A DNA stretch of 64,000 bases from Lagopus muta (taxonomy: Eukaryota; Chordata; Aves; Galliformes; Phasianidae): NCBI RefSeq assembly GCF_023343835.1, contig NC_064444.1, positions 17,397,219 through 17,461,218 on the forward strand. The letters run 5' to 3'. This document shows, piece by piece, positions 37,510 through 47,600 of the stretch; position 1 is the stretch's first letter; every line of letters begins with the position of its first letter. The notes beneath the pieces are model-generated. The model saw only the letters and a list, made by a program, of their open reading frames with translations, was not told where the DNA came from and did no database searches. The position numbers and the translations under genes are program-made.

Positions 37510-37685
37510 GGCTGCTCTCAGCCAAGGACCCGCCGTGCACTGCACTAGGGGTTCAGCCTGGGCTCCCTGCTGACCTCAGTGTGGGCGCAGATTGAGCCCC
37601 AGCCCGACCCCCGCAGCCCTCACCTTCTCCTGGAACCCTTCAGATGGATTTATATTTATATTAAAAGATGCTTTTACATTTCTCC
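37510..37685 (+). other. NRN1L: NRN1L 3'UTR
   Basis: Short 3'UTR ending about 20 bp after the ATTAAA at 37660. End inferred. Confidence 0.65.
37660..37665 (+). terminator. NRN1L: NRN1L poly(A) signal ATTAAA
   Basis: The common variant hexamer ATTAAA lies 150 bp after the NRN1L stop, within 'tatattaaaagatgc'. No AATAAA is nearer. Confidence 0.65.
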
Positions 37686-39026
37686 AGCCTCTCTGCTGTA
37701 CGGTGCCCTCGCGCCCTTCCCAACCCCGTGTGGCTCAGGGTGGCCTCGTGTTGTCCCCTCCTGGCACCCGGGGAACCCCCATATCCTCATTGTGTGGCAC
37801 ACCCAGACATCCCTGAGGGTGCTAAGAGCTTTGCAGGGATTTCACCTTCCCAGCAGGGCCAGAGCGATGCAATCAATCTGCCATCTCACCCAGGGGAGCC
37901 CAAATGCCCAGCCCAGCTTTGGTTCACCACGGTGCCCCATTGCCATCCACAGCACCGTGCAATTCTCTGCAGAGATTCCCATTTTCTGTCTCTCTGATTC
38001 CAGTCCTGCTGTTTGGTCCTGTTTGTGGTCATGAAGGAAATCGGGGTACATAGGGAGGAGAGTATGGTTGGGTGTGGGTTTTTTGTCTTCTGTTTTGATG
38101 ATCTGTTATAGCAGAAGTAACTTTATCTGAATGTGTCCCCCTTATAGCGAGACATTGAGCTCTCACTGTCCACATCAAACCAGGGAAAACTATTTGTCTC
38201 TTTCCTACAGGAGCTGAAAAGCTCTTTCTGCAGGGCCCTCTGCTTTGGCAGAGCTTTATCACAGTGGTGATGGACATGGCCTCAGTCAGTGCTGGCAGCT
38301 GGCAGTCGAGCATCTGCTGTGCTTAAAGCTCTCTGAGGACAGAGGTGGTGTTCCCAGCACTGCTGGTTCACACAAGCCTGGCACGACCTGCTATTAATTC
38401 ATTAAAACGAGGCATTGTACAGGAAGGACGCAGCCCAGAGCAGAGTGCTGCCCTGACACTCCTTGCACGGCAGCTGCCGCTGTCCGTGTTTAACGCTGCT
38501 GCCAGGGGATAATCTGCCTATTCTTCCATTTCCAATTTCTGACAATCCTGTGTTTAAGGCTGAATTAGTGCCGGGATGGCTAAGAGGATCAGCGTTGGGC
38601 CGGCGACTGCCACCTCTGGGGGGCAGCTGGAGGTGGCTGGGGGTTGGAGGAACGCTGAGGTGATGCTTGTTCCCTCCTTTGAACACCCTCTAATAGTTTC
38701 ATGTCCTTCTCGTGCTGTGGTGCTCAACTGCTGCTGGTTGGTGAGGTTGCACACGTATCCTCGGTTGGCTCACAGATGGGTGTGTGGCACAGCAGGGCTA
38801 TGGGGTGGCTTTAGGAATGGGGCTTTGCTGGCCACGGTAGGCTTCATCCTGCCCTGGGGCTGCTACAGTGAGGAACAGACAGAGCTCCATCTGCCTGCTG
38901 GCTTTTGCCTTTCTCTGGTCTTGGAGGAGGGCTGCGGCACAAGCCTGCATTCAGAAGGGGCTCAGGGCTTCCTGGTGAAGGCAGAAGGCAGTCCTGCAGC
39001 TGTGTCCTATGGCAGGAGGGGCATAT

Positions 39027-39240
39027 AGAATCATAGAATGGCCTGGGTTAAGAAGCACCACAATGCTCATCTGGTTCCAACCCCCTGCTATGTGCAGGGT
39101 CACCAACCAGCAGCCCAGGCTGCCCAGAGCCACATCCAGCCTGGCCTTGAATGCCTGCAGGGATGGGGCATCCACAGCCTCCTTGGGCAACCTGTGCCAG
39201 TGCCTCACCATCCTCAGTCCTGCCCTCTGCACTTCACAGC
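39027..39240 (-). mobile_element. CR1 3' fragment (reverse) in NRN1L-PSKH1 intergenic region
   Basis: Begins with 'tagaatcatagaatggcctg', the reverse CR1 tail, then 'cagcccaggctgcccagagc', 'cagcctggccttgaatgcct', 'atggggcatccacagcctcc' and 'gggcaacctgtgccagtgcc'. Well preserved, relatively young copy. Confidence 0.93.
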
Positions 39241-39620
39241 CACTCACTTGTTGTCCTTCAAATGACTGCATGAAGCTGAGACCACACAGTTAGGCTTTGT
39301 CCCAAGCTGCTTAGCTTGGGAGAGCTCTGCTTGGGCACAAGACAAATTTTCCCCCTAAAATAGAGAACACACAGCATGACTGGCTCATCCCCAGTGCCAT
39401 GTCCCCATCCTCTCCATCCCACCCTTCCCTTTTGCTTTTAAACCCCAAACACAGCCCAGCAGGTGGGTTCCTGCAGCAGTGCCATCCGTGCTCTCCGGGC
39501 GCCTCTGCGCGTCGTGAAAACCCATCGCTCCGGTTATGAAACTCCATTGACCTACTTCGCACTCCCTGCTTTTGTTCTTAATTCCCAGATATGGCCGCTC
39601 TCCAGATTTTGCCCATCAAG

Positions 39621-39650
39621 GCAAATTAATTGGAGTCGATCCTAATTTGC
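39621..39650. repeat. Imperfect inverted repeat in AT-rich candidate regulatory block
   Basis: Arms gcaaatta (39621-39628) and taatttgc (39643-39650) are exact reverse complements around a near-palindromic GGAGTCGATCC core. Both arms contain TAAT homeodomain-type cores. Confidence 0.6.
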
Positions 39651-40428
39651 TCTCTGCTATTCTTTGGGCAGAAGATTAAATGCTCGGCAGACATTATCTC
39701 CCTCTCTCTTTTCTGAGAGACGAACCTGAATTGTTATTATTTTTAAGGGAAGGGGACAAGGGAAAGCTGAGCACAGATTCACTTTTTTTCAGTCGCAGAA
39801 TGGGATGGAGATGTTCCTGCATCCCTGGGCAGCCAGAATCAGATGGTGACAGTGCCCTGGGTATCTGTGTGACAGTGACAGTGCACGTGGGATGGCAACT
39901 TGAGGGCCAACTGGCCATGCTGCCTGCTGCCTCCACCATGCCATGGTCTGCTCCTCCTTTCCTTTGCCAAAGGAAATCCCTACTGGCAGAGGTACAAGGG
40001 GACTTTGTGACACCTTCTCCTTTGCACTGATGCTTTCTAGCTGCTCTCCTGCACACTCTAACTGGTCTCAGGGCTGGAGGACATGGTGCTGTAGGGCTGC
40101 CAAAAGTCAAACTTTCCATCGGGGCACAGAACAACCTCAATCCCTACGGATCGACTGCAGCTGAACAGCTGAGCTGGAGTCACCTCTGTGCTCAGCCCTC
40201 AGCCTGGCAGCCCCTCTGTGCTCAGCTTTGGGGCTTTTTTTTTGGATTTCTTTTCCTAAGCAGATTTAATTGAACATCCTCTTGCTCCGACCTCTGCTCG
40301 GCCTTGCTGGGACAACCTTGAGCTGCTTGCCAAATGGATCCGGGGATAACCTGTCCCTCGGTTTGTGTCCTTTGAGGCTGAGCCCCTGCACCCTCCTCCT
40401 TGTCCCTTCATAGCCTCAGGAGTGGAAT

Positions 40429-40692
40429 GAGGCTCTGGAGCGTGTCTAGAGAAGGGAGCGGAGCTGTGAGGGGTCTGAGTGCAGTCCTGTGGGAGCGGCT
40501 GAGGGAACGGGGTGGGTCTCAGTGTGGAGAAGAGGAGTCCGTAGAGCTGCAGCCCTGACAGGAGGACGTGGGGACGGGTTCAGCCTCTGCTCCTGGGTGA
40601 CAGCGGTAGGGTGAGAGTGATAGCATCACACTGATGGCATCACACCGAGGTTCAGGTTGGGTATTGGGAACGATGACACAGCTGCCCAGACG
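40429..40692 (+). mobile_element. CR1 LINE 3' fragment upstream of PSKH1
   Basis: 'gaggctctggagcgtgtct', 'agaagggagcggagctgtga', 'ggggtctgagtgcagtcctg', 'tgggagcggctgagggaacg' and 'gagctgcagccctgacagga' are nearly identical to the copy at 5280, including the same shortened internal segment. It ends about 200-260 bp upstream of the inferred PSKH1 first exon. Confidence 0.83.
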
Positions 40693-40789
40693 TCCTCTTG
40701 GCTCTGGTGATTCTCCACAGCACAAACGATCCGAGAAAGCGACGTTCCGATGGAAGTTCTCCGAGTCCCAAGGGCTCAGATCCGTGCGC

Positions 40790-41180
40790 CCACCGCTCCG
40801 GAGGTCGCCGACAGGGGGCGCTAGAGCGCGGGGCGGTGTCACAGTGCACGCGTTGCCCCGCCCACCGCCGGCTCTCCACCAATCAGCTTTGCTTCCGGCG
40901 CGCGGTGATGACGTCAGGAGGCGGTGCCGGGCCGCGGGTCGAAGCGGGTGGAGGTGAGTGCGGGGCTCGGCCGTAGCGCGGACCCGTCGTTGTTCCCTCG
41001 GATCCCTTCTGCTCCTCCGGGCCTCAGAGCCTGCAGAGCCTCCAGAGGCGGGCGGAGGCCCCGGGCAGGGCGTCGGAGCTGACGGGGCCGCGTAGCCCCG
41101 CGCCGTGCGGCCGCCTGCGGGCCCCTCGGTGCGCTCGGAGGGCGGTCGCGGCGCGGCTGTGGGCCGGAGCCGCTCGCCCC
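40790..41180 (+). promoter_or_regulatory. PSKH1: PSKH1 CpG-island promoter
   Basis: GC- and CpG-dense block with, within 38 bp, a CCAAT box (CCAATCAG, 40879-40886), an ETS-type site (GCTTCCGG, 40891-40898) and a full palindromic CRE TGACGTCA (40909-40916). A consensus donor gag|gtgagt at 40954 follows directly. No TATA box is seen. The island continues into intron 1. Confidence 0.8.
40917..40953 (+). other. PSKH1: PSKH1 non-coding exon 1 (3' end certain, start inferred)
   Basis: Sequence between the CRE and a strong donor (tggag|gtgagtgc at 40954). Mammalian PSKH1 has a non-coding first exon followed by the large coding exon, so this is the likely equivalent. The transcription start is a guess. 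Confidence 0.55.
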
Positions 41181-41244
41181 GCGGCGCTGTGCCTTCCTTG
41201 TTGTGCCTCAGTGGAGAAGTGCAGCTGCAGAGCTGTGAGGGGCT

Positions 41245-41530
41245 TGGTGGTATCGTAGGGGCCCACGAATAGGTCGAAGAAAGGCTCTTTATCAGGGAGC
41301 GTGGTGACAGGGCGGGGGGTAATGGCTTTAAACTGAAAGAGGGCCGGTTTTGATTAGATGTAGGGGAGAAATCTTTCCCTGTGAATGCGACGAGGCCCTG
41401 GCACTGCTGCCCAGAGCAGCTGGGAATGCCTTGTTCCTGGAGGTGCTCAGGGCTGGGCTGGATGGGGCTGTGCGTGCATTGCCCTTGCCCAGGGGCGCTG
41501 GGCTTTAAGGCCCCTTGCAGCTCAAGCCGT
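41245..41530 (+). mobile_element. CR1 LINE 3' fragment in PSKH1 intron 1
   Basis: 'gtgacagggcggggggtaat', 'ggctttaaactgaaagaggg', 'ttagatgtaggggagaaatc', 'aggccctggcactgctgccc' and 'ttgttcctggaggtgctcag' follow the CR1 3' order on the plus strand. It abuts the CpG island. Confidence 0.82.
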
Positions 41531-43384
41531 TCTGCAGGCCCACGATGCTGCTCTATTTGGTGGTGGTGGCAGCCAGGCCTCAGGTGTGCAGATCAGGCAG
41601 CTGCCACCCTCCCACGGGGTTGTTCCCAGGTGCATTACTGAGCCATAAGGCTCTGACTTTGCCCAGGGGGCTGGAGGATGCCTGTCTGCCAGCAGGAGCC
41701 GTGGCACTGCCCTGCCACTTGTCTGAAGAAGGGATCTCTGTGGCACCAAAGCATTCAGCCAGCTCTTTCTCTCACTTGTCAGAGTTGTAATAAAGGCATG
41801 CTGACATCTCTTTAGAGCCTTCCGAGTGTGTGGCTTCCTATTCAGAGAGGGGCCCTCATTTCTGTAACACATTCACCTCCCAGCTTATCAGTGATTTCAT
41901 GTATTTCCTCCCATCCCTCGTGCTGGCCTGTGCCCACAAGGCAGAGCCATTTCCATGCTGCTGGCTGATCTCTGCTATTAGCAGCAGGATTCATACACAA
42001 CCACTCCAAGCTCCGTGTTGGGGTCTTCTCATTGCTTTTGTTTGCTGCTGGGATTCCTTACACAAGTGCTTCTTGAGGTGTGGAGTTGCTCTGTGACAGT
42101 CTTGTTTGCCGATGCTCTCATTCTATTTCTCTGCTAACTTAATATATTTTAGGGTGCAGTGATGCTGGGGGGAAAAACTGCTTGTGTGAGTTATGATTCA
42201 GAAGTAGCTGTAACATTCCATATATTCCTTGTTGCAGTGCTGTAATCTGAACGAGCAGCCAGCTGTAGGACAGCCCTCCATGAATTCAAGTCTCAATTAA
42301 GCCATCTGTGATGTTTCTTTTTATTTCTGAGACCTGTTGGTGCTTGGTTGGTGTCTGACCTTGTGGTCCTACCAGGGGGTCTTATGTGAGAAGATACTAT
42401 GCTGATGTCTGATTTTAACGTGGGATCTTAACTAAAGCCTTGCTTTCTTTCCAGTGTGAATGTAGAGCATAAACTTCTTCCTGTTGTCCCTCTAGAACAC
42501 CTTTTTTTCCCCACATAATTCTGATGGAAGAGCAGCTGGGGTTCCTGCAGTGCTGAATAGTTGCTTGGAGAAGTGGTGAATGAGTGAAGATACGCTCTGT
42601 GATGGTAAGGTGGACAATTGCATCTCAAGGCTGACAGCTTTTCTGTAGTCCTCTACAACTGCTGTGGCACTGTAATGATGGGCTCTGAGCCAAAGCAGAA
42701 ACTTAAAACTGCTCTGCTAATTGCCAGAATGCATGCAGGCAGTTTCTTTACCTCCAGATTGTTTTAATCAGGACCTGAAGTAAAGACTTGCTGAAGCACA
42801 GCTGATTTGGCTCTGCTGGAATAGAGTGTGGTGAGCAAGAGCTCTGTTTGCTCCAGTGGGGAACAACTGGCTGAAATTCTCCTTACTGCAGCAAATTGCA
42901 GCTCCATATGGGAAAACAGAAGCTCTGCTTGGTATCTGAAAACACAGAAGAAGGCAAAACTGAGTGAGGCATTAGAAAACATCAAAGCCCACCTTGGTTT
43001 CTTAGGGCTTGGAGGACAAGGGAATTGTCAGATAAGTTGCCCTTTAAATAAAATAAAGTTAAATAAAGCCTGGCATTCTGCAGGACATGCAGTGATTAAA
43101 TTAATAACATGAACTGCAAGAAGTAGCCTGCCTCTGTCTGCATGTTCCTTGCCTTCTGTACAGCTTCACTGATCCCTGAGAGCAAAGTAATCAGAGGTTT
43201 AAGGCACGAGTACAAGTTAAATGTAACGAAAACATTAAGATTTGTTGAGTGAACAAGTAGCTGAGGTAGTTTGTGGAGTTTCTAATGAGAAAATAAGCTT
43301 CAGGATGGTGAGTGCCGTGCAGAGTTTAGCAGGTGAAACAAAACTGAGGAGGATGCTTAACGCTTCCCTTGATTTTTATTAAGC

Positions 43385-43460
43385 TGCTGGAGCTGGGCAG
43401 GATGAGCTGCAGGGATCCCTTCCAGCCTCAGCCCTTCCAGCCTCAGCCACTCTATGCATT
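43385..43460 (+). repeat. CR1 tail remnant with 15-bp internal duplication
   Basis: 'gatcccttccagcctcagcc' then a second 'cttccagcctcagcc' and 'actctatgcattc' resemble the CR1 end (ggtcccttccaacctcagccattctatgattc) with a short tandem duplication. Confidence 0.5.
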
Positions 43461-43729
43461 CCTAGCTTCAGCTAGGAGGGTTAGGCAAACTGTGCTTAGT
43501 AAAAGCATGCAGCGGGGGGCTACAGTGCAAAACCCTCGGCTCTCAGTTTGTGGTAGCATTGCATCATTGAGACATGAACCACCTGCATGCTTTTCTTGGC
43601 TTTGACTGCCATTTATCTGTTTCTCCTTGTTCTTTTTGGAAGGTTCAAATGTGGGAGCTGCTGCAGGTGTGGTTGCTGCTGGCACTGCCCTGGGAAGATG
43701 CCTTGATAAGGAATTAACACCCGTCAGTG

Positions 43730-44674
43730 ATGGGCTGTGGGACAAGCAAAGTGCTTCCCGAGCCCCCCAAAGACGTGCAGCTGGATCTGGTTAAAAAAGT
43801 AGAACCTTACACGGGCCACAGTGACATCTACAAGCATTTCATCAAAGATGATGGTGGGGCTGTCATCAAAGCTGGCTCTCCCTCACCCCCACGTCACACA
43901 AACCCGTTTCCTGGTAACCCCCTGCCTGCCCACCCAGCCCAGCCCGAGCCCCGCAAGAACAAAGTGGCCAAATACCGTGCCAAATTTGACCCCCGAGTGA
44001 CAGCCAAGTATGACATCAAAGCCCTGATTGGAAGGGGCAGCTTTAGCCGAGTTGTGAGGGTGGAGCACAAAGCCACCAAGCAGCCCTACGCCATCAAGAT
44101 GATAGAGACCAAATACAGGGAAGGGAGGGAGGTGTGCGAGTCGGAGCTGAGCGTGCTGCGCAGGGTTCGCCACACCAACATCATCCAGCTCATAGAGGTG
44201 TTTGAGACCCAGGATCGGGTGTACATGGTGATGGAGCTGGCTACTGGGGGAGAACTGTTTGACAGAATCATTGCCAAAGGGTCCTTCACGGAGAGGGACG
44301 CCACGCGCGTGCTGCAGATGGTGCTTGACGGTGTGAGGTACCTGCACACCTTGGGTATCACTCACAGGGACTTAAAACCAGAAAACCTGCTTTACTACCA
44401 TCCCGGAACAGATTCCAAAATCATGATTACAGACTTTGGATTGGCCAGTGCTCGAAAGAAAGGAGATGACTGCCTGATGAAAACCACCTGCGGGACGCCG
44501 GAGTACATCGCTCCTGAGATCCTGGTCAGGAAGCCCTACACCAACTCTGTGGACATGTGGGCTCTGGGTGTCATCTCCTACATCCTCCTGAGTGGCACGA
44601 TGCCCTTTGAGGACGACAACCGCACCCGATTGTACAGGCAGATCCTGAAGGGGAAGTACAGTTACTCGGGCGAG
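43730..44674 (+). CDS. PSKH1: PSKH1 coding exon 1 of 2 (residues 1-315)
   Basis: Start ATG 43730 (cagtgATGg). Encodes the acylation motif, variable linker and kinase N-lobe through the KGKYSYSGE segment. Donor GAG|gtgagt at 44675, phase 0. All catalytic motifs lie in this exon. Confidence 0.97.
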
Positions 44675-47600
44675 GTGAGTGTGGTGGGGTCAGGATGAGG
44701 GGAAGGCCAACAAGAAGCTCTCTGCGCATGGAGCTGTGTGGTCTGGCTGTCTCATGTAGGGCCGTGTTAACAAGAAGTGATTCTGGCCCTGAAAATCCTT
44801 TCTGTCTCCTTTGCTGAACTGCTTCCATTGCAGGACAGTTTGCTGCCTGAAAAAGTGTGTCTGTAGAAAGACCTCACTTCCTCCAGAACAGAACTGCAGG
44901 GGCTGACAGAGCTGTGCTGCTTGCAGACAAATATCTGGGGAGCTACTGAAACTCATGCCAGGGTGTTTGAAATGTAGGAGGAAATCAAACCAGGGATGTG
45001 CAGGTAGAAATCCAAGTGTAGTCTGAAAAACCTTTTGCTGAAACATAAAGAGGCAGACAAAAGCCTAAAGAGCATTTCTGAAATGAGTCTGTGCTGCCTC
45101 CTGACTGAGTACATAACAAAACCAAGGATAGAAGGATGGCTTCCTTAAGTAACTCTGGAAAAAGGACCCATAAGGGATAGTTTTTAGGCAGAAGATGCCT
45201 GCCCCCACTCTCACAGAGTCCCATTGGTCACACAGCAGAGCTGGTTGAGCACACAGCTGGGTGCCAGGCTGCCCCACAGTGAGCAGTTTGGATTCTGGGT
45301 GTATTCCTCGCTGAAGACAATCTAAAAACGAGCTTTTATAACTTCTGCCCCTGTTTTGTAAAAGAAAAAAGTGTTTGGTTTCCTGAACTTTGTGAAATGA
45401 AGCTCACTGAGGGAGTGGGAATGTGTGAGTGTGCTTATGAATCCAAAATGACATTAAAATAACTCCTGTGGGTCATGGCACAGGAAGGTCTCTGGTTGTT
45501 CTCTTCTTCCCATAGGTTGGATGTCAGGGGGAAGTTCTGTACTATGAGAGTGGTGAGGTGCTGGAACAGCTGCCCAGAGAGGCTGTGATGCCCCGTCCAT
45601 CCCTGGAGGTGTTCAAGGCCAGGTTGGATGGGGCCCTGGGCAGCCTGGGCTGCTGTGAAATGTGGAGGTTGGTGGCCCTGCGTGTGGCAGGGAGTTGGAG
45701 CTTCGTGATCCTCAAGGTCCCTTCCAAGCCTGGCCATTCTGTGATTCTGTGTGCATCAGCCAACAGCATCTTATCATTTGCTCAGATGCTTTCTGTTCTT
45801 CCAGAGAGAGTCAAGGAAAATGAATGCATTAATTTACTGCTGTAATTAATCCTATGCCTGACTGGAGTTGTGCATTGGCAGGAGCTGTGGTAGCAGGCTG
45901 CTTGGTTTGTGCATAAATTCTAGCTGGAAATAAGGAGAGGCAAAGAGATAGAGGTGTCTTGCATGTTTCCTGTGCCTTGCCTGCTTTCTTGCTCATAGTC
46001 TGGGCTTTTCAATGCTTCCAAATGTCTGATCAGCACAGAAATTTGTGTTTTTGTGCGTGTTACACTGGAAGAAGTCTGGAAGATGACAGAAGCAAACCCT
46101 CTGACATGTCTGTAACACTAATGAGAACAGCAGGAGCCATAAGCCCTGATTCATTTGGGATGAGTTTGGGCAGAATGCTGTACCGTGTTGCAGAACTGCA
46201 CGTCTTGGGTAGGTGCAGGAGCAGAGATTTCACAGGAGCAGCTCATTTTCCTTTCTGTGGTGTCAACTTTGAAGATGTGAAATGAGTTCCTTCCAAGATG
46301 AAGGGGCTGCCATGCAGTGCTGTGCATTTCCATTCCAAATCACTCAAGTTCAAGACCTGCAGTACATGGGGTTTCAAGCAGGGCTCTGGGGGTTGTCTAA
46401 AGAATTAGTCTAGTCAGCTTGAGGCCATCCCTAGGGGTAATTAGCTGAAGAGCAACATGCTTGTTTTAACTCGTGGTAGTAGTAGATACATGGGTAAATG
46501 TGGTGATGAAGTTTGTGGCTTTTTTGAATGAAGTCAAGCGTTGCAAATCTATTCATCCTCAATATGGAACTCAGCAGCCATGCAGAGAGGTGATCTGTTT
46601 GTCCAGCTTGCTCAGATTTCCCAGTTGTGGTTAATGAAGTTTCTTACCTGTGGCTCTTGCAGCTGTAATGCGATGGTGGCCTTGGTGTGGATCAATGATT
46701 TGCTAAAGAGAAGCAGCTGGTTCCATGGTGAGGGCACAGGCAGCGAGGGGAGGAGGAGCTGTGTCCTTCTTCCCAAAAGGGGTAGGAGAAATTGCTGTAA
46801 GCAGCAGTGCTGCTGAGTTCCTCGTGCTGCAGGCAGGGGGTGGGGAACCTCCTGGCTTCTGGGGGCCCCAAAAGTTCCCCTGAGTTCTGTGCATCTGCAT
46901 GGAAAACAAATCAATGGGGAGAATAACAACTAGAAGCCCAGCTGTGGATAAAGAGGCCTCTGCACCACAAATGTGTAAGGCTTGGGAATTTGGGGTGGTG
47001 GCAGTTGTTAGTGCTGACTGCTTCCTTCAGCCCCCCTTCGTATCTACAGCCATCTGATTGATGCTGGAGGCACCAGGCTGGACTGGTTCAAGATTTGCTC
47101 CCCTCTCTTCCATCCTTGACTTTTAGTTTGTTAATGGTGCTGCTCTTTCCTCCTCTCTTTTTGTCCCTCAGAGCTTTGTCCTGCCCCAAGAGCTGCATGG
47201 CAGCTCAGTGTGATCCTGTGCTGGTTCACATGTGTGCCAGGAGCATTTGTCCATCCTGCCTGACGTCAGAGGAGCAGGTACTGATGTCTGACGTGGTCCT
47301 GGCTCATGGCTTGGAGGCAGCACTGTGCCAGCTGAGCTTGAAATCACAAATCAGTCCCGAGGCTTACCAACTGCCACGGGCTGATTGAGCTCACAGCTTG
47401 ATACTCCTTTGGTAAGGCGTAGAAATGTAGAAAGTAAGGAGGGTAAACTTTCCCTGTTAGTGTTCTTAAACTCTTTAATTATGTGCTGCTCCGTGCACAG
47501 GTGAAAAAGCAGACTTGCTGCCAATAAGAAGTGCATTTTGCAGGTGATAGAATTAAACTTCTTTTTCTCCTGCAGAGGCATTTTGTTTTTCCTTAGGAGA

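Larger units (their letters stand above)
37690..40428. other. NRN1L-PSKH1 intergenic region
   Basis: Contains one reverse CR1 fragment (39027-39240), an AT-rich block with an inverted repeat (39560-39720) and otherwise no feature I recognise. Open frames on both strands (up to 150 codons) show no family resemblance. Confidence 0.6.
40954..43642 (+). other. PSKH1: PSKH1 intron 1
   Basis: CpG-rich at its start, then a CR1 fragment (41245-41530), a CR1 tail near 43385 inside the same intron and a cluster of three AATAAA motifs at 43047-43067. The 3' end is either tttttggaag at 43642 or gctgctgcag at 43666; both are upstream of the start codon, so the protein is unaffected. Confidence 0.5.

Noticed and set aside
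39694-40140. 148-codon minus-strand open frame between NRN1L and PSKH1
   Set aside because: No promoter, splice or family evidence.
42828-43112. 94-codon plus-strand frame with AATAAA motifs at its end, possible small gene or processed pseudogene
   Set aside because: The product resembles nothing I know, and no poly(A) tract or flanking direct repeats of retroposition are visible.
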